Shown in pieces: positions 1-7,440 of a DNA stretch of 29,618 nucleotides (positions are counted from its first letter, which is position 1; the number at the start of each line of letters is the position of its first letter). Where the stretch lies: positions 1 to 29,618 of the forward strand of contig DATKFG010000043.1 in the NCBI GenBank assembly GCA_035511515.1, read 5' to 3'. Below the pieces are notes generated by a model that worked only from the letters and a program-made list of their open reading frames with translations, did no database searches and had not been told where the DNA came from. The stretch is from VBCK01 sp035511515. Lineage in GTDB: Bacteria > Pseudomonadota > Gammaproteobacteria > Burkholderiales > Burkholderiaceae_F. Made by a program: the position numbers and the translations under genes.

Positions 1-441
1 ACGCGGCTGCCCGAAATAGATGTCGCCGGTCAATTCGCGCACGATCAGGATGTCCAGCCCCTCGACCAGCTCGCGCTTGAGCGTCGAGGCGTCCTCCAGC
101 CCGGCAAATACGGTGGCCGGCCGCAGGTTGGCGAAAACGCCCAGTTCCTTGCGCAGGCGGAGCAACCCCTGCTCGGGCCGGGCGGCGCGCGGGGCCGCAT
201 CGAAGCGCGGATCGCCCACGGCGCCGAACAGTATCGCGTCGGCCAACCGGGCCGTCGCCAGCGACTGGCGCGGCAGCGGATCGCCGTCCCGGTCGACGGC
301 GGCCCCTCCGATCACGGCTTCGAGAAACTCGAACTGCAGCTCTTCGAGGGTACCGACCGCCTTGAGCACCCGCACCGCCTCGGCCACCACCTCCGGGCCG
401 ATGCCATCGCCAGCCAGCACCGCAACGCGCGCCCGCTTCAC
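1..441 (-). CDS. leuB: 3-isopropylmalate dehydrogenase, N-terminal part (cut by window edge)
   Basis: LeuB oxidises and decarboxylates 3-isopropylmalate in the third step of leucine synthesis, using NAD. The minus-strand frame opening with GTG at 441 reads MKRARVAVLAGDGIGPEVV, the classic LeuB/isocitrate dehydrogenase N-terminus. It continues through a GAVGDPRFD segment and LLRLRKELGVFANLRP to RELTGDIYFGQPR at the edge, so about 147 of roughly 355 residues are present. The GTG overlaps the leuD stop codon (GTGA), which argues for translational coupling and fixes the start, although no ATG is available. It is the last gene visible in a leuC-leuD-leuB run. The frame is intact with high GC3 throughout. 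Identification is from recognised family motifs; the C-terminal catalytic region lies outside the window. Confidence 0.95.
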   Translation of the reverse strand, partial: MKRARVAVLAGDGIGPEVVAEAVRVLKAVGTLEELQFEFLEAVIGGAAVDRDGDPLPRQSLATARLADAILFGAVGDPRFDAAPRAARPEQGLLRLRKELGVFANLRPATVFAGLEDASTLKRELVEGLDILIVRELTGDIYFGQPR

Positions 442-1103
442 TGCCCGCTCCGGACGGGCGCGCGTACCGTGGCCAGCCAGGGCATCTGCGCCAGCCGCTG
501 CTGCTCGAAGGCACGGATCCGCTCGGCATGAAGCAGCGTCATCGCGATGTCGTCCCACCCGTTCAGAAGACACTGGCGGCGGAACGCGTCGATCTCGAAA
601 GCAAACGCCTCGCCCGCCGGCGTCGTGACCAACTGCGCCGCCAGATCGACGCTGAGCCGATAGCCGGGCTGCGCCTGTTCCTCGGCGAACAGGCGCTCGA
701 CCACCGCTTCGGACAACGCCACCGGCAGCAAACCGTTTTTCAGGCAGTTGCTCTGGAAGATCTCGGCGAAACTGGGCGCGATCACGACCCGGAAGCCGAA
801 CTCCAGCAGCGCCCATGGGGCATGCTCGCGGCTGGATCCGCAGCCGAAATTGCGCCGCACGAGCAGGATCGATGCACCCTGGTAGCGCGGCAGGTTCAGC
901 ACGAAGTTCGCGTTGGGCTGGCGCGTGCCCACGTCCTGGCCGGGCTCGCCGTGATCCAGGTAGCGCCACTCGTCGAACAGGTTGACGCCGAAGCCGGTGC
1001 GCCGGATCGATTTGAGAAACTGCTTCGGAATGATCTGGTCGGTGTCGACGTTGGCCCGATCCAGCGGAGCCACCAGGCCGGCGTGGCGGCTGAATGCCTG
1101 CAT
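438..1103 (-). CDS. leuD: 3-isopropylmalate dehydratase small subunit
   Basis: LeuD is the swivelling small subunit that, with LeuC, isomerises 2-isopropylmalate to 3-isopropylmalate in the cytoplasm. The 221-residue protein has the expected N-terminus (GLVAPLDRANVDTDQIIPKQ), then FGCGSSREHAPWALLEFGF and the substrate-loop region around APSFAEIFQSNCLKNGLLPV. All of these are hallmark LeuD segments. The length is normal for the long proteobacterial form. The ATG at 1103-1101 shares one base with the leuC stop (TGATG), and the leuD stop overlaps the leuB GTG. The three genes are therefore very likely one co-translated operon. No promoter is needed or seen between them. Confidence 0.97.
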   Translation of the reverse strand: MQAFSRHAGLVAPLDRANVDTDQIIPKQFLKSIRRTGFGVNLFDEWRYLDHGEPGQDVGTRQPNANFVLNLPRYQGASILLVRRNFGCGSSREHAPWALLEFGFRVVIAPSFAEIFQSNCLKNGLLPVALSEAVVERLFAEEQAQPGYRLSVDLAAQLVTTPAGEAFAFEIDAFRRQCLLNGWDDIAMTLLHAERIRAFEQQRLAQMPWLATVRAPVRSGQ

Positions 1104-2527
1104 CAGCGGATTCCGCGCACGTCGACGAAGCGCCCAGCCAGCGCCGCGGCCGCGGCCATGGCCGGACTGACCAGGTGCGTGCGTCCTCCGGCGCCCTGGC
1201 GGCCCTCGAAGTTGCGGTTCGAGGTGGACGCGCAGCGTTCGCCGGCCCCGAGGCGGTCATCGTTCATCCCCAGGCACATCGAGCAGCCCGGCTCGCGCCA
1301 CTCGAAGCCGGCCTCCACGAAGACCCGATCCAACCCCTCGGCCTGCGCCTGCGCCTTCACCAGCCCCGAGCCGGGCACGACCAGCGCCTGGCGCACGGAT
1401 GAAGCCACGCGCCGGCCCCGCACGATGTTGGCCGCTTCACGCAGATCCTCGATGCGCGAGTTGGTGCACGAGCCGATGAATACCTTGTCGATCCGGATGT
1501 CGGTCAACGGCACCCCGGGCGTCAACCCCATGTATTGAAGCGCCCGCTCGATGCCGGCGCGCCGGACCGCGTCACGCTCGCGTGCCGGATCCGGCACGCT
1601 GCCGCCGATCGAGCACACCATTTCGGGCGACGTGCCCCAGGTCACCTGCGGCTCGACCCGGCTTGCGTCGATCCGGACCACCCGGTCGAAGTGGGCGTCC
1701 GGGTCCGAGTGCAGCGTGCGCCAGTGTGCCACCGCCGCGTCCCATTGCGTACCGGTTGGAGCCAATGCGCGGCCGCGCACGTAATCGATGGTGAGCTGGT
1801 CCACGGCCACCATGCCGGCGCGCGCCCCCGCTTCGATCGACATGTTGCACAACGTCATGCGCGCCTCGATCGACAGGCCCCGCACCGTGCTGCCGTCGAA
1901 CTCGATCACGAATCCGGTGGCCCCCGCCGTGCCGATGCGGCCGATCAGGTCGAGTACCAGGTCCTTGGCGCTGACACCCGCGCACAGCGTCCCGTCGATC
2001 TGCACCAGCAGGTTCTGCGCCTTCCTGGCCATCAGCGTCTGCGTGGCCAGCACGTGCTCGACCTCCGACGTTCCGATGCCGAACGCCAGCGCCCCCAGCG
2101 CCCCGTGCGTGTCGGTGTGCGAGTCTCCGCACACCACGGTCATCCCCGGCAAGGTCGCGCCCAGTTCCGGCCCGATCACGTGCACGATGCCCTGCTGCGG
2201 ATCCCGGAACGGAAAATAGGCGGCCGCCCCGAAGCGCAGGATGTTGGCGTCCAGGGTGACGATCTGCTCGCGCGAGACGGCGTCGGCGATGCCCTCGAGC
2301 CCGTTTTCCCAGCCGCGCGTGGGCGTATTGTGGTCCGCGGTGGCGATGATCGAGGATGCGCGCCAGGGCTGCCGCCCGGCCAGCCGCAAGCTCTCGTACG
2401 CCTGCGGACTCGTCACCTCGTGAACCAGGTGCCGGTCGATGTAGAGCAGCGTGGTGCCGTCGGGCTCGACGTGTACGACGTGCTCATCCCACAGTTTGTC
2501 GTAAAGCGTACGCGGGGCGGCCAGCAC
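1103..2527 (-). CDS. leuC: 3-isopropylmalate dehydratase large subunit
   Basis: LeuC carries the [4Fe-4S] cluster of isopropylmalate isomerase. The protein has 474 residues if it starts at GTG 2527. It opens APRTLYDKLWDEHVV and has GDSHTDTHGALGALAFGIG near residue 134. Three cluster cysteines can be placed: C354 in FIGSCTNSRIEDLR, and C415 and C418 in PGCSMCLGMN. The end NRNFEGRQGAGGRTHLVSP is also typical. The start is inferred: an in-frame TAA lies about 40 nt upstream, so only GTG or later codons are possible, and the local Shine-Dalgarno is weak. An AAGGAGG sits upstream of that stop, followed by a two-codon ATG-GCA-TAA and a CATAAT that could be a -10 element. It is the first gene of leuCDB, and aroC lies 142 bp upstream on the same strand. 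Confidence 0.96.
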   Translation of the reverse strand: MLAAPRTLYDKLWDEHVVHVEPDGTTLLYIDRHLVHEVTSPQAYESLRLAGRQPWRASSIIATADHNTPTRGWENGLEGIADAVSREQIVTLDANILRFGAAAYFPFRDPQQGIVHVIGPELGATLPGMTVVCGDSHTDTHGALGALAFGIGTSEVEHVLATQTLMARKAQNLLVQIDGTLCAGVSAKDLVLDLIGRIGTAGATGFVIEFDGSTVRGLSIEARMTLCNMSIEAGARAGMVAVDQLTIDYVRGRALAPTGTQWDAAVAHWRTLHSDPDAHFDRVVRIDASRVEPQVTWGTSPEMVCSIGGSVPDPARERDAVRRAGIERALQYMGLTPGVPLTDIRIDKVFIGSCTNSRIEDLREAANIVRGRRVASSVRQALVVPGSGLVKAQAQAEGLDRVFVEAGFEWREPGCSMCLGMNDDRLGAGERCASTSNRNFEGRQGAGGRTHLVSPAMAAAAALAGRFVDVRGIR

Positions 2528-2599
2528 GTGCGAATCCCGATGCGAAGTCCGGTTGGATTATGCCATCCTCCTTCGCGCTGACGCGCTACGGGGGACTCG

Positions 2600-2669
2600 T
2601 CCTGCGCAGCGCGCGGGCCGAGCGAAGCAGGACGCGTCCTGCGTAGCTCGCGCAGCGAGCGAAGCAGGA
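2600..2669. repeat. Tandem hairpins just after aroC
   Basis: This sequence starts immediately after the aroC stop codon. The arms TCCTGC/GCAGGA occur twice in tandem. The second unit (2637-2669) folds as TCCTGC, gta, GCTCGC, gca loop, GCGAGC, gaa, GCAGGA, giving two 6-bp stems with a symmetric internal loop. The first unit (2600-2632) has the same outer arms with a less regular middle. The junction forms a perfect 16-nt palindrome, GCAGGACGCGTCCTGC, at 2627-2642. No U-tract follows, so it is not a classic intrinsic terminator. It may end or stabilise the aroC transcript, or be an extragenic palindromic repeat. Confidence 0.6.
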
Positions 2670-3773
2670 TCAGTCGGGCGGAGCCGCTGGCAGCGGCGCC
2701 AGCTCGTGCCGCACGTCGGCGTTCTGGGCACGCTGCAACAGCGCCTGGTCCATCAGCACCAGGGCCAGCATCGCCTCCGCGATCGGCGTGGCGCGGATGC
2801 CCACGCACGGATCGTGCCGCCCCTGGGTGGCGACGATCACGGAGCGATAGTCCAGATCGACCGACCGGCGCGGCAGCCGGATGCTCGAGGTCGGCTTCAG
2901 CGCAATGCGCACCTCGATGTCCTGCCCGGTCGATATCCCGCCCAGAACGCCGCCGGCCTGGTTGGACGCGAAGCCGTCGGGCGTGAGCTCGTCGCTGTGC
3001 TGGCTGCCGCGCTGGGTGGCCGCAGCGAACCCGGCTCCGATCTCCACTCCCTTGACCGCGTTGATCCCCATCATCGCGTAGGCGATGCGGGCGTCGAGCT
3101 TGTCGTACAGGGGACTGCCCAGGCCGGCCGGTACGTGCGAAGCGAGCACCCGTATCACGGCGCCGCACGAATCGCCGCTGCGCCTGAGCTCGTCCAACCG
3201 GGCCTCCAGCTGCGCAACGCTTTGCTGGCTGGCCGCGAAAAACGGATTGGTATCGACCATTTCCCACGATTCGAACGGCACGGCCAGGTCGCCCAGCTGC
3301 TGCAGGTGGCCGCGGATGCGGGTGCCGAAGGTCTGTCCGAGCCATTTGCGGGCGATGGCGCCGGCTGCGACCATCGGCGCGGTCAGCCGGGCCGAGGCGC
3401 GCCCGCCGCCGCGCGGATCCCGTATTCCGTATTTGCGCCAATAGGTGTAGTCGGCGTGGCCCGGGCGAAAGGTCCGGGCCAGCTCCGTGTAGTCGCTGCT
3501 CCTTGCGTCCTCGTTGCGGATCAACAGAGCGATCGGGGTGCCGGTCGTGCCGCCCTCGTACACGCCGGAAAGGATCTCGACCCGATCCGATTCGCGCCGC
3601 TGCGTGACGTGACGCGAGGTGCCGGGCTTGCGCCGGTCAAGGTCCGGCTGCAGGTCGGCTTCGGACAGTGGCAGTCCGGGAGGACAGCCGTCGACGATGC
3701 AACCGATCGCCGGGCCGTGCGACTCGCCGAAATTGGTCACGCACAACAGCTGGCCGAACGTCGATCCGGACAT
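2670..3773 (-). CDS. aroC: Chorismate synthase
   Basis: AroC converts 5-enolpyruvylshikimate-3-phosphate to chorismate, the last shikimate-pathway step, and needs reduced FMN. The 367-residue protein begins MSGSTFGQLLCVTNFGESHG and carries the family signatures GESHGPAIGCIVDGCPPG (about residues 17-34), FRPGHADYTYWRKYGIRDPRGGGRASAR (around 100-130) and the C-terminal RHDPCVGIRATPIAEAM. Length and motif spacing are normal. The ATG at 3773 gives the correct family N-terminus. It lies upstream of leuCDB on the same strand, separated by the tandem hairpins. It is downstream of the transporter/acyltransferase gene, from which it is separated by a long inverted repeat, so it probably has its own transcription signals. 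Confidence 0.97.
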   Translation of the reverse strand: MSGSTFGQLLCVTNFGESHGPAIGCIVDGCPPGLPLSEADLQPDLDRRKPGTSRHVTQRRESDRVEILSGVYEGGTTGTPIALLIRNEDARSSDYTELARTFRPGHADYTYWRKYGIRDPRGGGRASARLTAPMVAAGAIARKWLGQTFGTRIRGHLQQLGDLAVPFESWEMVDTNPFFAASQQSVAQLEARLDELRRSGDSCGAVIRVLASHVPAGLGSPLYDKLDARIAYAMMGINAVKGVEIGAGFAAATQRGSQHSDELTPDGFASNQAGGVLGGISTGQDIEVRIALKPTSSIRLPRRSVDLDYRSVIVATQGRHDPCVGIRATPIAEAMLALVLMDQALLQRAQNADVRHELAPLPAAPPD

Positions 3774-3830
3774 GCCCCAAGCTTACCGGGAGGCCGAGGG
3801 ATCCGCCCAGCCCTTTGCCACCTGCGGCGA

Positions 3831-3956
3831 CCCTCACCCCCTCCCCTCTCCCGCTGCGCGGGCGAGGGGCGATACAGCGTGCCTTTGGAACGACTTCGAA
3901 TCTGCGGCGATGGGTCGCCCCTCGCCCTCGCAGCGGGAGAGGGGAGGGGGTGAGGG
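3831..3956. repeat. Long inverted repeat, complete copy (42-bp arms)
   Basis: The left arm (3831-3872, beginning CCCTCACCCCCTCCCCTCTC) and the right arm (3915-3956) are reverse complements at 41 of 42 positions, separated by a 42-nt spacer. The same left arm recurs base for base at 23915-23956. It lies in the 200-bp gap between the acyltransferase stop codon and the aroC start, so it could fold into a very stable RNA hairpin that separates the two transcripts. It looks like a dispersed, non-coding extragenic palindrome. C-rich repeats of this kind are common in high-GC proteobacterial intergenic DNA. Confidence 0.85.
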
Positions 3957-3973
3957 CTGCTCAAGAGGCCGCG

Positions 3974-5863
3974 CTAGCGCCACGCCCCGCGCAGTGCGGC
4001 CACCTGCTGCTGCAGCAGCGTTGGCGTGGCGATGGCCGGGTCCAGCGCGGCGCCCACCTCGATGCTCAGCCGCGAAAAGATCCTGCGCAGGGCCCGGATC
4101 GGCCGCGGCATTCCCGGCGCGCGACTGAACGCCGAGCCCCACAGGCCCTGAAGCGCCACGGGCACCACGGGCACCGGGTCGCGCTGCAGCACGCGGGTCA
4201 ACCCGGGCCGAAACGGGTTCAGCTCGCCGTCGTCGGTGATCTTGCCTTCCGGAAAAATGCACACCAGCTGGCCTTCGCGCAGCGCCTGCGATACCTGTTC
4301 GAACGCGCGCTCCATGACGGCTTCATCGACGCGGCGCGATGCGATCGGAATCGCCCGCACCTGGCGGAACAGCCACGACATTACCGGCAGGCGGAAGATC
4401 GACACGTCCATCACGAAGCGGATCGGACGGGGGCTCACGGCCATCAGCAGCAGGGCGTCGACATAGGACACGTGGTTGCACACGATCAGCGCCGCGCCCT
4501 GCTCGGGAATGTGCGACGTTCCGTTGGTGCGGATCTGGTAGATGGAGTGCACCAGCAGCCAGGACAGGAAGCGCAACAGGAATTCCGGCATCAGTCCGTA
4601 GATATAAACGGCCACCGCCGCGTTCAACAGCGCGGTCGACAGCAGCAGCTGCGGCACTGTCAGTCCGGCCACGTCGAGCATCACGATCGCATACAGGGAC
4701 GCCACGATCATGAACAGCGCGTTGATGATGTTGTTGGCGGCGATGATCCGGGCCCGGTGGGTCGGCGCGCAGCGGGTCTGGATCAGCGCGTACAGCGGCA
4801 CGCTGTACAGGCCGGCGCACGCCGACAGCAGGAAAAGATCCGTCAGGACCCGCCAGTGGCGTGCATGGCCGAAGAACTGTCCGAGCGTCTGCATCTGCGC
4901 GTACGGCAGCCCGGAGCAGGCGCAATACAGATCGACCCCGAACACGGTCATCCCGATCGAGCCAAAAGGAACCAGACCGATCTCGACCATCCGGCGCGAC
5001 AGGCGCGCGCACGCGAGCGAGCCGGCCGCGATGCCCGCGGTGAACGCGCCGGCCAGTACGTTGGCCACCGCCGGGTCGCCTCCCAGAGTGACCTTTGCCA
5101 GCGGCGCGAAATGCGTCAGCAGCAGCACGCCGTAGAACCACAGCCAGGAGATCCCGAGCAGCGACAGGAACACGCCCCGGCTCTCGCGGGCGATCTTCAC
5201 GTTGCGCCAGGTCACCCGCAGCGGGTTCCAGTCGATCCGCAGCCCCGGATCGGGCGGCGGCGTTGGCGGAATACGCTGACTCGCGAGCACGCCGGCGCAG
5301 GCCAGCGCCACGCAAGTGGCCGCGCTGTACAGGTGGCCTTGCTCGCCGGTGTCGATCAAGGCGCCGCCCAGCAGCGTTCCCAGCAGGATCGCGACGAAAG
5401 TTCCCATTTCGACCAGGCCGTTGCCCGCCACGATCTCAGACGATCCCAGATGCTGCGGCAGATAGGCGTATTTGGCCGGACCGAACAGTGTCGAATGCAT
5501 GCCCATCAGCAGCGTGCATACGAGCAACGTAACGAAACTCTTTTCGGCGAAGCCCCACGCGCCCAGCAGCATGATGGCGAGCTCGAGCCACTTGACCGCC
5601 CGCATCAGGCGCGCCTTGTCGATCCGGTCCGACAACTGGCCGCTGGTGGCCGACAGCAGCAGAAACGGCAGGATGAACACCGCCTGGATCAGGTTGATCG
5701 CGGTGGCGGTCGGCAGCGTTGTGTAGGCCGGGCCTCGATAGGTCACCAGCAGGATGAAAGCGAACTTGAAAACGCTGTCGTTGGCGGCGCCCAGGAACTG
5801 CGTCCAGAAAAACGGCCCGAAGCGGCGCTCCTTCAGAAGGGCCAGCTGGTTGCCCTGGGTCAC
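3974..5863 (-). CDS. MFS lysophospholipid transporter (LplT-like) fused to PlsC acyltransferase
   Basis: A 629-residue membrane protein. Residues about 10-410 form an MFS domain beginning LLKERRFGPFFWTQFLGAAN, as in LplT, which flips lysophospholipids across the inner membrane. Residues about 440-629 are a PlsC-type glycerolipid acyltransferase with NHVSYVD (463-469, the NHx4D motif) and FPEG (537-540). The likely role is import and re-acylation of lysophospholipids or a related acyl transfer. The AMP-binding acyl-ACP synthetase domain found in the three-part versions of this fusion is absent, so the acyl donor must come from elsewhere. The start is GTG 5863, which overlaps the stop of the renalase-like gene (GTGA). 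The open frame runs on beyond this point, but that extension is antisense noise in the neighbouring gene. Confidence 0.88.
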   Translation of the reverse strand: MTQGNQLALLKERRFGPFFWTQFLGAANDSVFKFAFILLVTYRGPAYTTLPTATAINLIQAVFILPFLLLSATSGQLSDRIDKARLMRAVKWLELAIMLLGAWGFAEKSFVTLLVCTLLMGMHSTLFGPAKYAYLPQHLGSSEIVAGNGLVEMGTFVAILLGTLLGGALIDTGEQGHLYSAATCVALACAGVLASQRIPPTPPPDPGLRIDWNPLRVTWRNVKIARESRGVFLSLLGISWLWFYGVLLLTHFAPLAKVTLGGDPAVANVLAGAFTAGIAAGSLACARLSRRMVEIGLVPFGSIGMTVFGVDLYCACSGLPYAQMQTLGQFFGHARHWRVLTDLFLLSACAGLYSVPLYALIQTRCAPTHRARIIAANNIINALFMIVASLYAIVMLDVAGLTVPQLLLSTALLNAAVAVYIYGLMPEFLLRFLSWLLVHSIYQIRTNGTSHIPEQGAALIVCNHVSYVDALLLMAVSPRPIRFVMDVSIFRLPVMSWLFRQVRAIPIASRRVDEAVMERAFEQVSQALREGQLVCIFPEGKITDDGELNPFRPGLTRVLQRDPVPVVPVALQGLWGSAFSRAPGMPRPIRALRRIFSRLSIEVGAALDPAIATPTLLQQQVAALRGAWR

Positions 5864-6882
5864 CGCGATGCGATGGCCTTGGCCAGCGCCAGGCCCGACA
5901 GATAAGCGCCCTCCACCCGAGGGCCGCCGCACCAATCGCCGGCCAGCCCGATGGATTGCGAAGAATCGAAGAGGAATTGTTCCGGCAACGGATTCACCGG
6001 CAGCGCCAGGCGCCAGCGGTGCGCGGCCACGGTGGCCTGCATCAGGGGGCGGCCCACGCGCGCGGCAAAGGCGCGCTGCATCCAGCGCGCCGCGTCGCTC
6101 GGTCCCATCTCCAGATAGGCGCGCGACCAGGCCGGGTGCGCATGCAGGATCCAGGTCTCGGCGGCGCCGCGCAGCGGCGCGCGCGCCGGCTTGCTGCTTT
6201 CGCGCCCGATCCAGCCCAGGATGGGATCGTCGCTGACGAAAGCAGCGTCGAATTCGATTGCGCTGGGACGGGCCAGCGCCAGCATCACGGCCCAGCAGGA
6301 GTCCCACGATACGGTCGCCACGCGCTGCGCCAGATCCGACACATCGTGCAGCAGCGGCGCCGCGCTCGCCGACGGCATCGCCAGCACCACCAGATCGAAT
6401 CCACCCTCGTCCAGTTCGGCCCCGTCCGGGCCGTGCAGCGTCCAGCGACCGGCGCGGCGCTCCAGCCGTGCGACCTGCGCCCCCAGCCGCAAATCCAGGC
6501 CGCGCGCCATGTGAAGGGCCACCGTTTCCATGTTCGGCACCCCGACGAAGCGCGCGATAGGCTCGACCAGCTCGCCCTGGCCGCGCCCGTTGAGCACCAC
6601 CGTGCGGCCGCCCCACGGTGCCACGACGCCTAGCGCCAGCCACTGGCGCACGACCGGCTCGAATCGTGCATCCTGGGTGGTGAAATACTGCACTCCGTGA
6701 TCGAACGTCAGCGCGTCCAGGCGCCGGGTTGCAACGCGTCCGCCCGGACCGGCGTCGCGCTCGAAAACGCGCACCTGAAAACCCTCCTCACGGAGCGCTC
6801 GGGCGCAGGCCAGACCGGCAACGCCCGCCCCTACGACCGCGACGCGCGCCGCGCGGTCGCCTGTCAAAGCCGTTTCCGACAT
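5860..6882 (-). CDS. FAD-dependent oxidoreductase, renalase/amine-oxidase-like
   Basis: A 340-residue soluble flavoprotein. An N-terminal Rossmann motif, VAVVGAGVAGLACARALREEG (about residues 14-34), is followed by the acidic FERDAGPGGRVATRR strand and by FDHGVQYFTTQD, a hallmark of renalase-like proteins. The C-terminus LAGDWCGGPRVEGAYLSGLALAKAI is the second FAD-contacting segment of the amine-oxidase family. Bacterial renalases oxidise off-isomer dihydronicotinamides (2- or 6-dihydroNAD(P)). The true substrate here cannot be read from sequence. The ATG at 6882 overlaps a TGA in the residual C-terminal frame of the broken CBS gene upstream (TGATG), and the stop overlaps the GTG of the transporter/acyltransferase gene, so it was probably built into a coupled operon. 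Confidence 0.88.
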   Translation of the reverse strand: MSETALTGDRAARVAVVGAGVAGLACARALREEGFQVRVFERDAGPGGRVATRRLDALTFDHGVQYFTTQDARFEPVVRQWLALGVVAPWGGRTVVLNGRGQGELVEPIARFVGVPNMETVALHMARGLDLRLGAQVARLERRAGRWTLHGPDGAELDEGGFDLVVLAMPSASAAPLLHDVSDLAQRVATVSWDSCWAVMLALARPSAIEFDAAFVSDDPILGWIGRESSKPARAPLRGAAETWILHAHPAWSRAYLEMGPSDAARWMQRAFAARVGRPLMQATVAAHRWRLALPVNPLPEQFLFDSSQSIGLAGDWCGGPRVEGAYLSGLALAKAIASR

Positions 6883-7092
6883 CAGCCGCTAACGCTCTCC
6901 TGCTCCGGCCAATCTCGGATGTAGGCCTTCAGCGTTCCGCCGCCGATCTGCCCGCCGTTCGTAGGCAGCGTCCACCGAGTCGATATCGTGCCCGGCCGCG
7001 GTTTGCACAGCCTGCCACAGCGTCTGGTCCGGGCCCAGGGCGTACAGCGTGTTGCCCTTGACTCTCAGAATGTCGCCGACCTTCATCGCCAC
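6882..7092 (-). pseudogene. CBS-domain protein with internal deletion
   Basis: The 5' part reads MKVGDILRVKGNTLYALGPD and on to QTAAGHDIDS, the start of the short two-CBS proteins common in betaproteobacteria. The 3' part, in the next frame, reads LKAYIRDWPEQESVSG and ends in TGA overlapping the ATG of the FAD gene; this is the usual C-terminal tail of the same family. Between them only about 15 codons of unrelated sequence remain, where about 100 residues (the rest of both CBS motifs) would be expected. The surviving open frame encodes 65-67 residues and stops at 6889. It is best read as a deleted and frame-shifted pseudogene. It may still be translated as a short peptide that keeps ribosomes moving into the FAD gene. 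Confidence 0.72.
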
Positions 7093-7440
7093 GCCCCCTC
7101 AGACAGAGACATTCGATCCTAGTCCAACATCCGTGCGGCGGGAACTGCCGCAGCGCCCCGAGTTTCAGGTCCGCTCCGGCGCGACCGACGGCCCGACCGG
7201 TCCCCAATTGATGATCGCGTCGGGCGGCGGGCCGGCGCCGCTGCTGCACCGCAAGGCCCGTACGCGGCGGCCATCGCCGGTGAAGCAGAAAAAGCGGCCG
7301 GGTGCAACCCGGTTCGCCGGCGCGCCCCGGCGCGATGCCGGCATAATTCAGCACGGGGGTTGGAATTCCGGATCGCAACAGGCGCATGCCGCTGCGTTGG
7401 CGCGGCCGCGCCGCCCGCTTAGGCCAGGCTCGGTTTGACG
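7093..7440. other. Divergent intergenic region, CBS remnant / pip
   Basis: These 348 bp separate the minus-strand CBS-renalase-acyltransferase group from plus-strand pip, so promoters for both directions should lie here. No frame in it resembles a known protein. The only clear structure is a small hairpin, CCGGGT-gca-ACCCGG, at 7298-7312. No convincing -35/-10 pair was found on either strand. An A+T-richer patch at 7342-7351 (GCATAATTCA) is the most likely melting site for pip transcription. Confidence 0.4.

Noticed and set aside
2413..3441. 342-codon minus-strand frame overlapping aroC and the leuC start
   Set aside because: It overlaps two certain genes on the same strand in another frame and has Arg/Pro-rich low-complexity composition.
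5864..6643. Open-frame extension of the transporter/acyltransferase gene upstream of 5863
   Set aside because: It lies in another frame of the renalase-like gene on the same strand, is Arg/Gly/Ala-rich without family resemblance, and the GTG at 5863 gives the normal LplT-like N-terminus.
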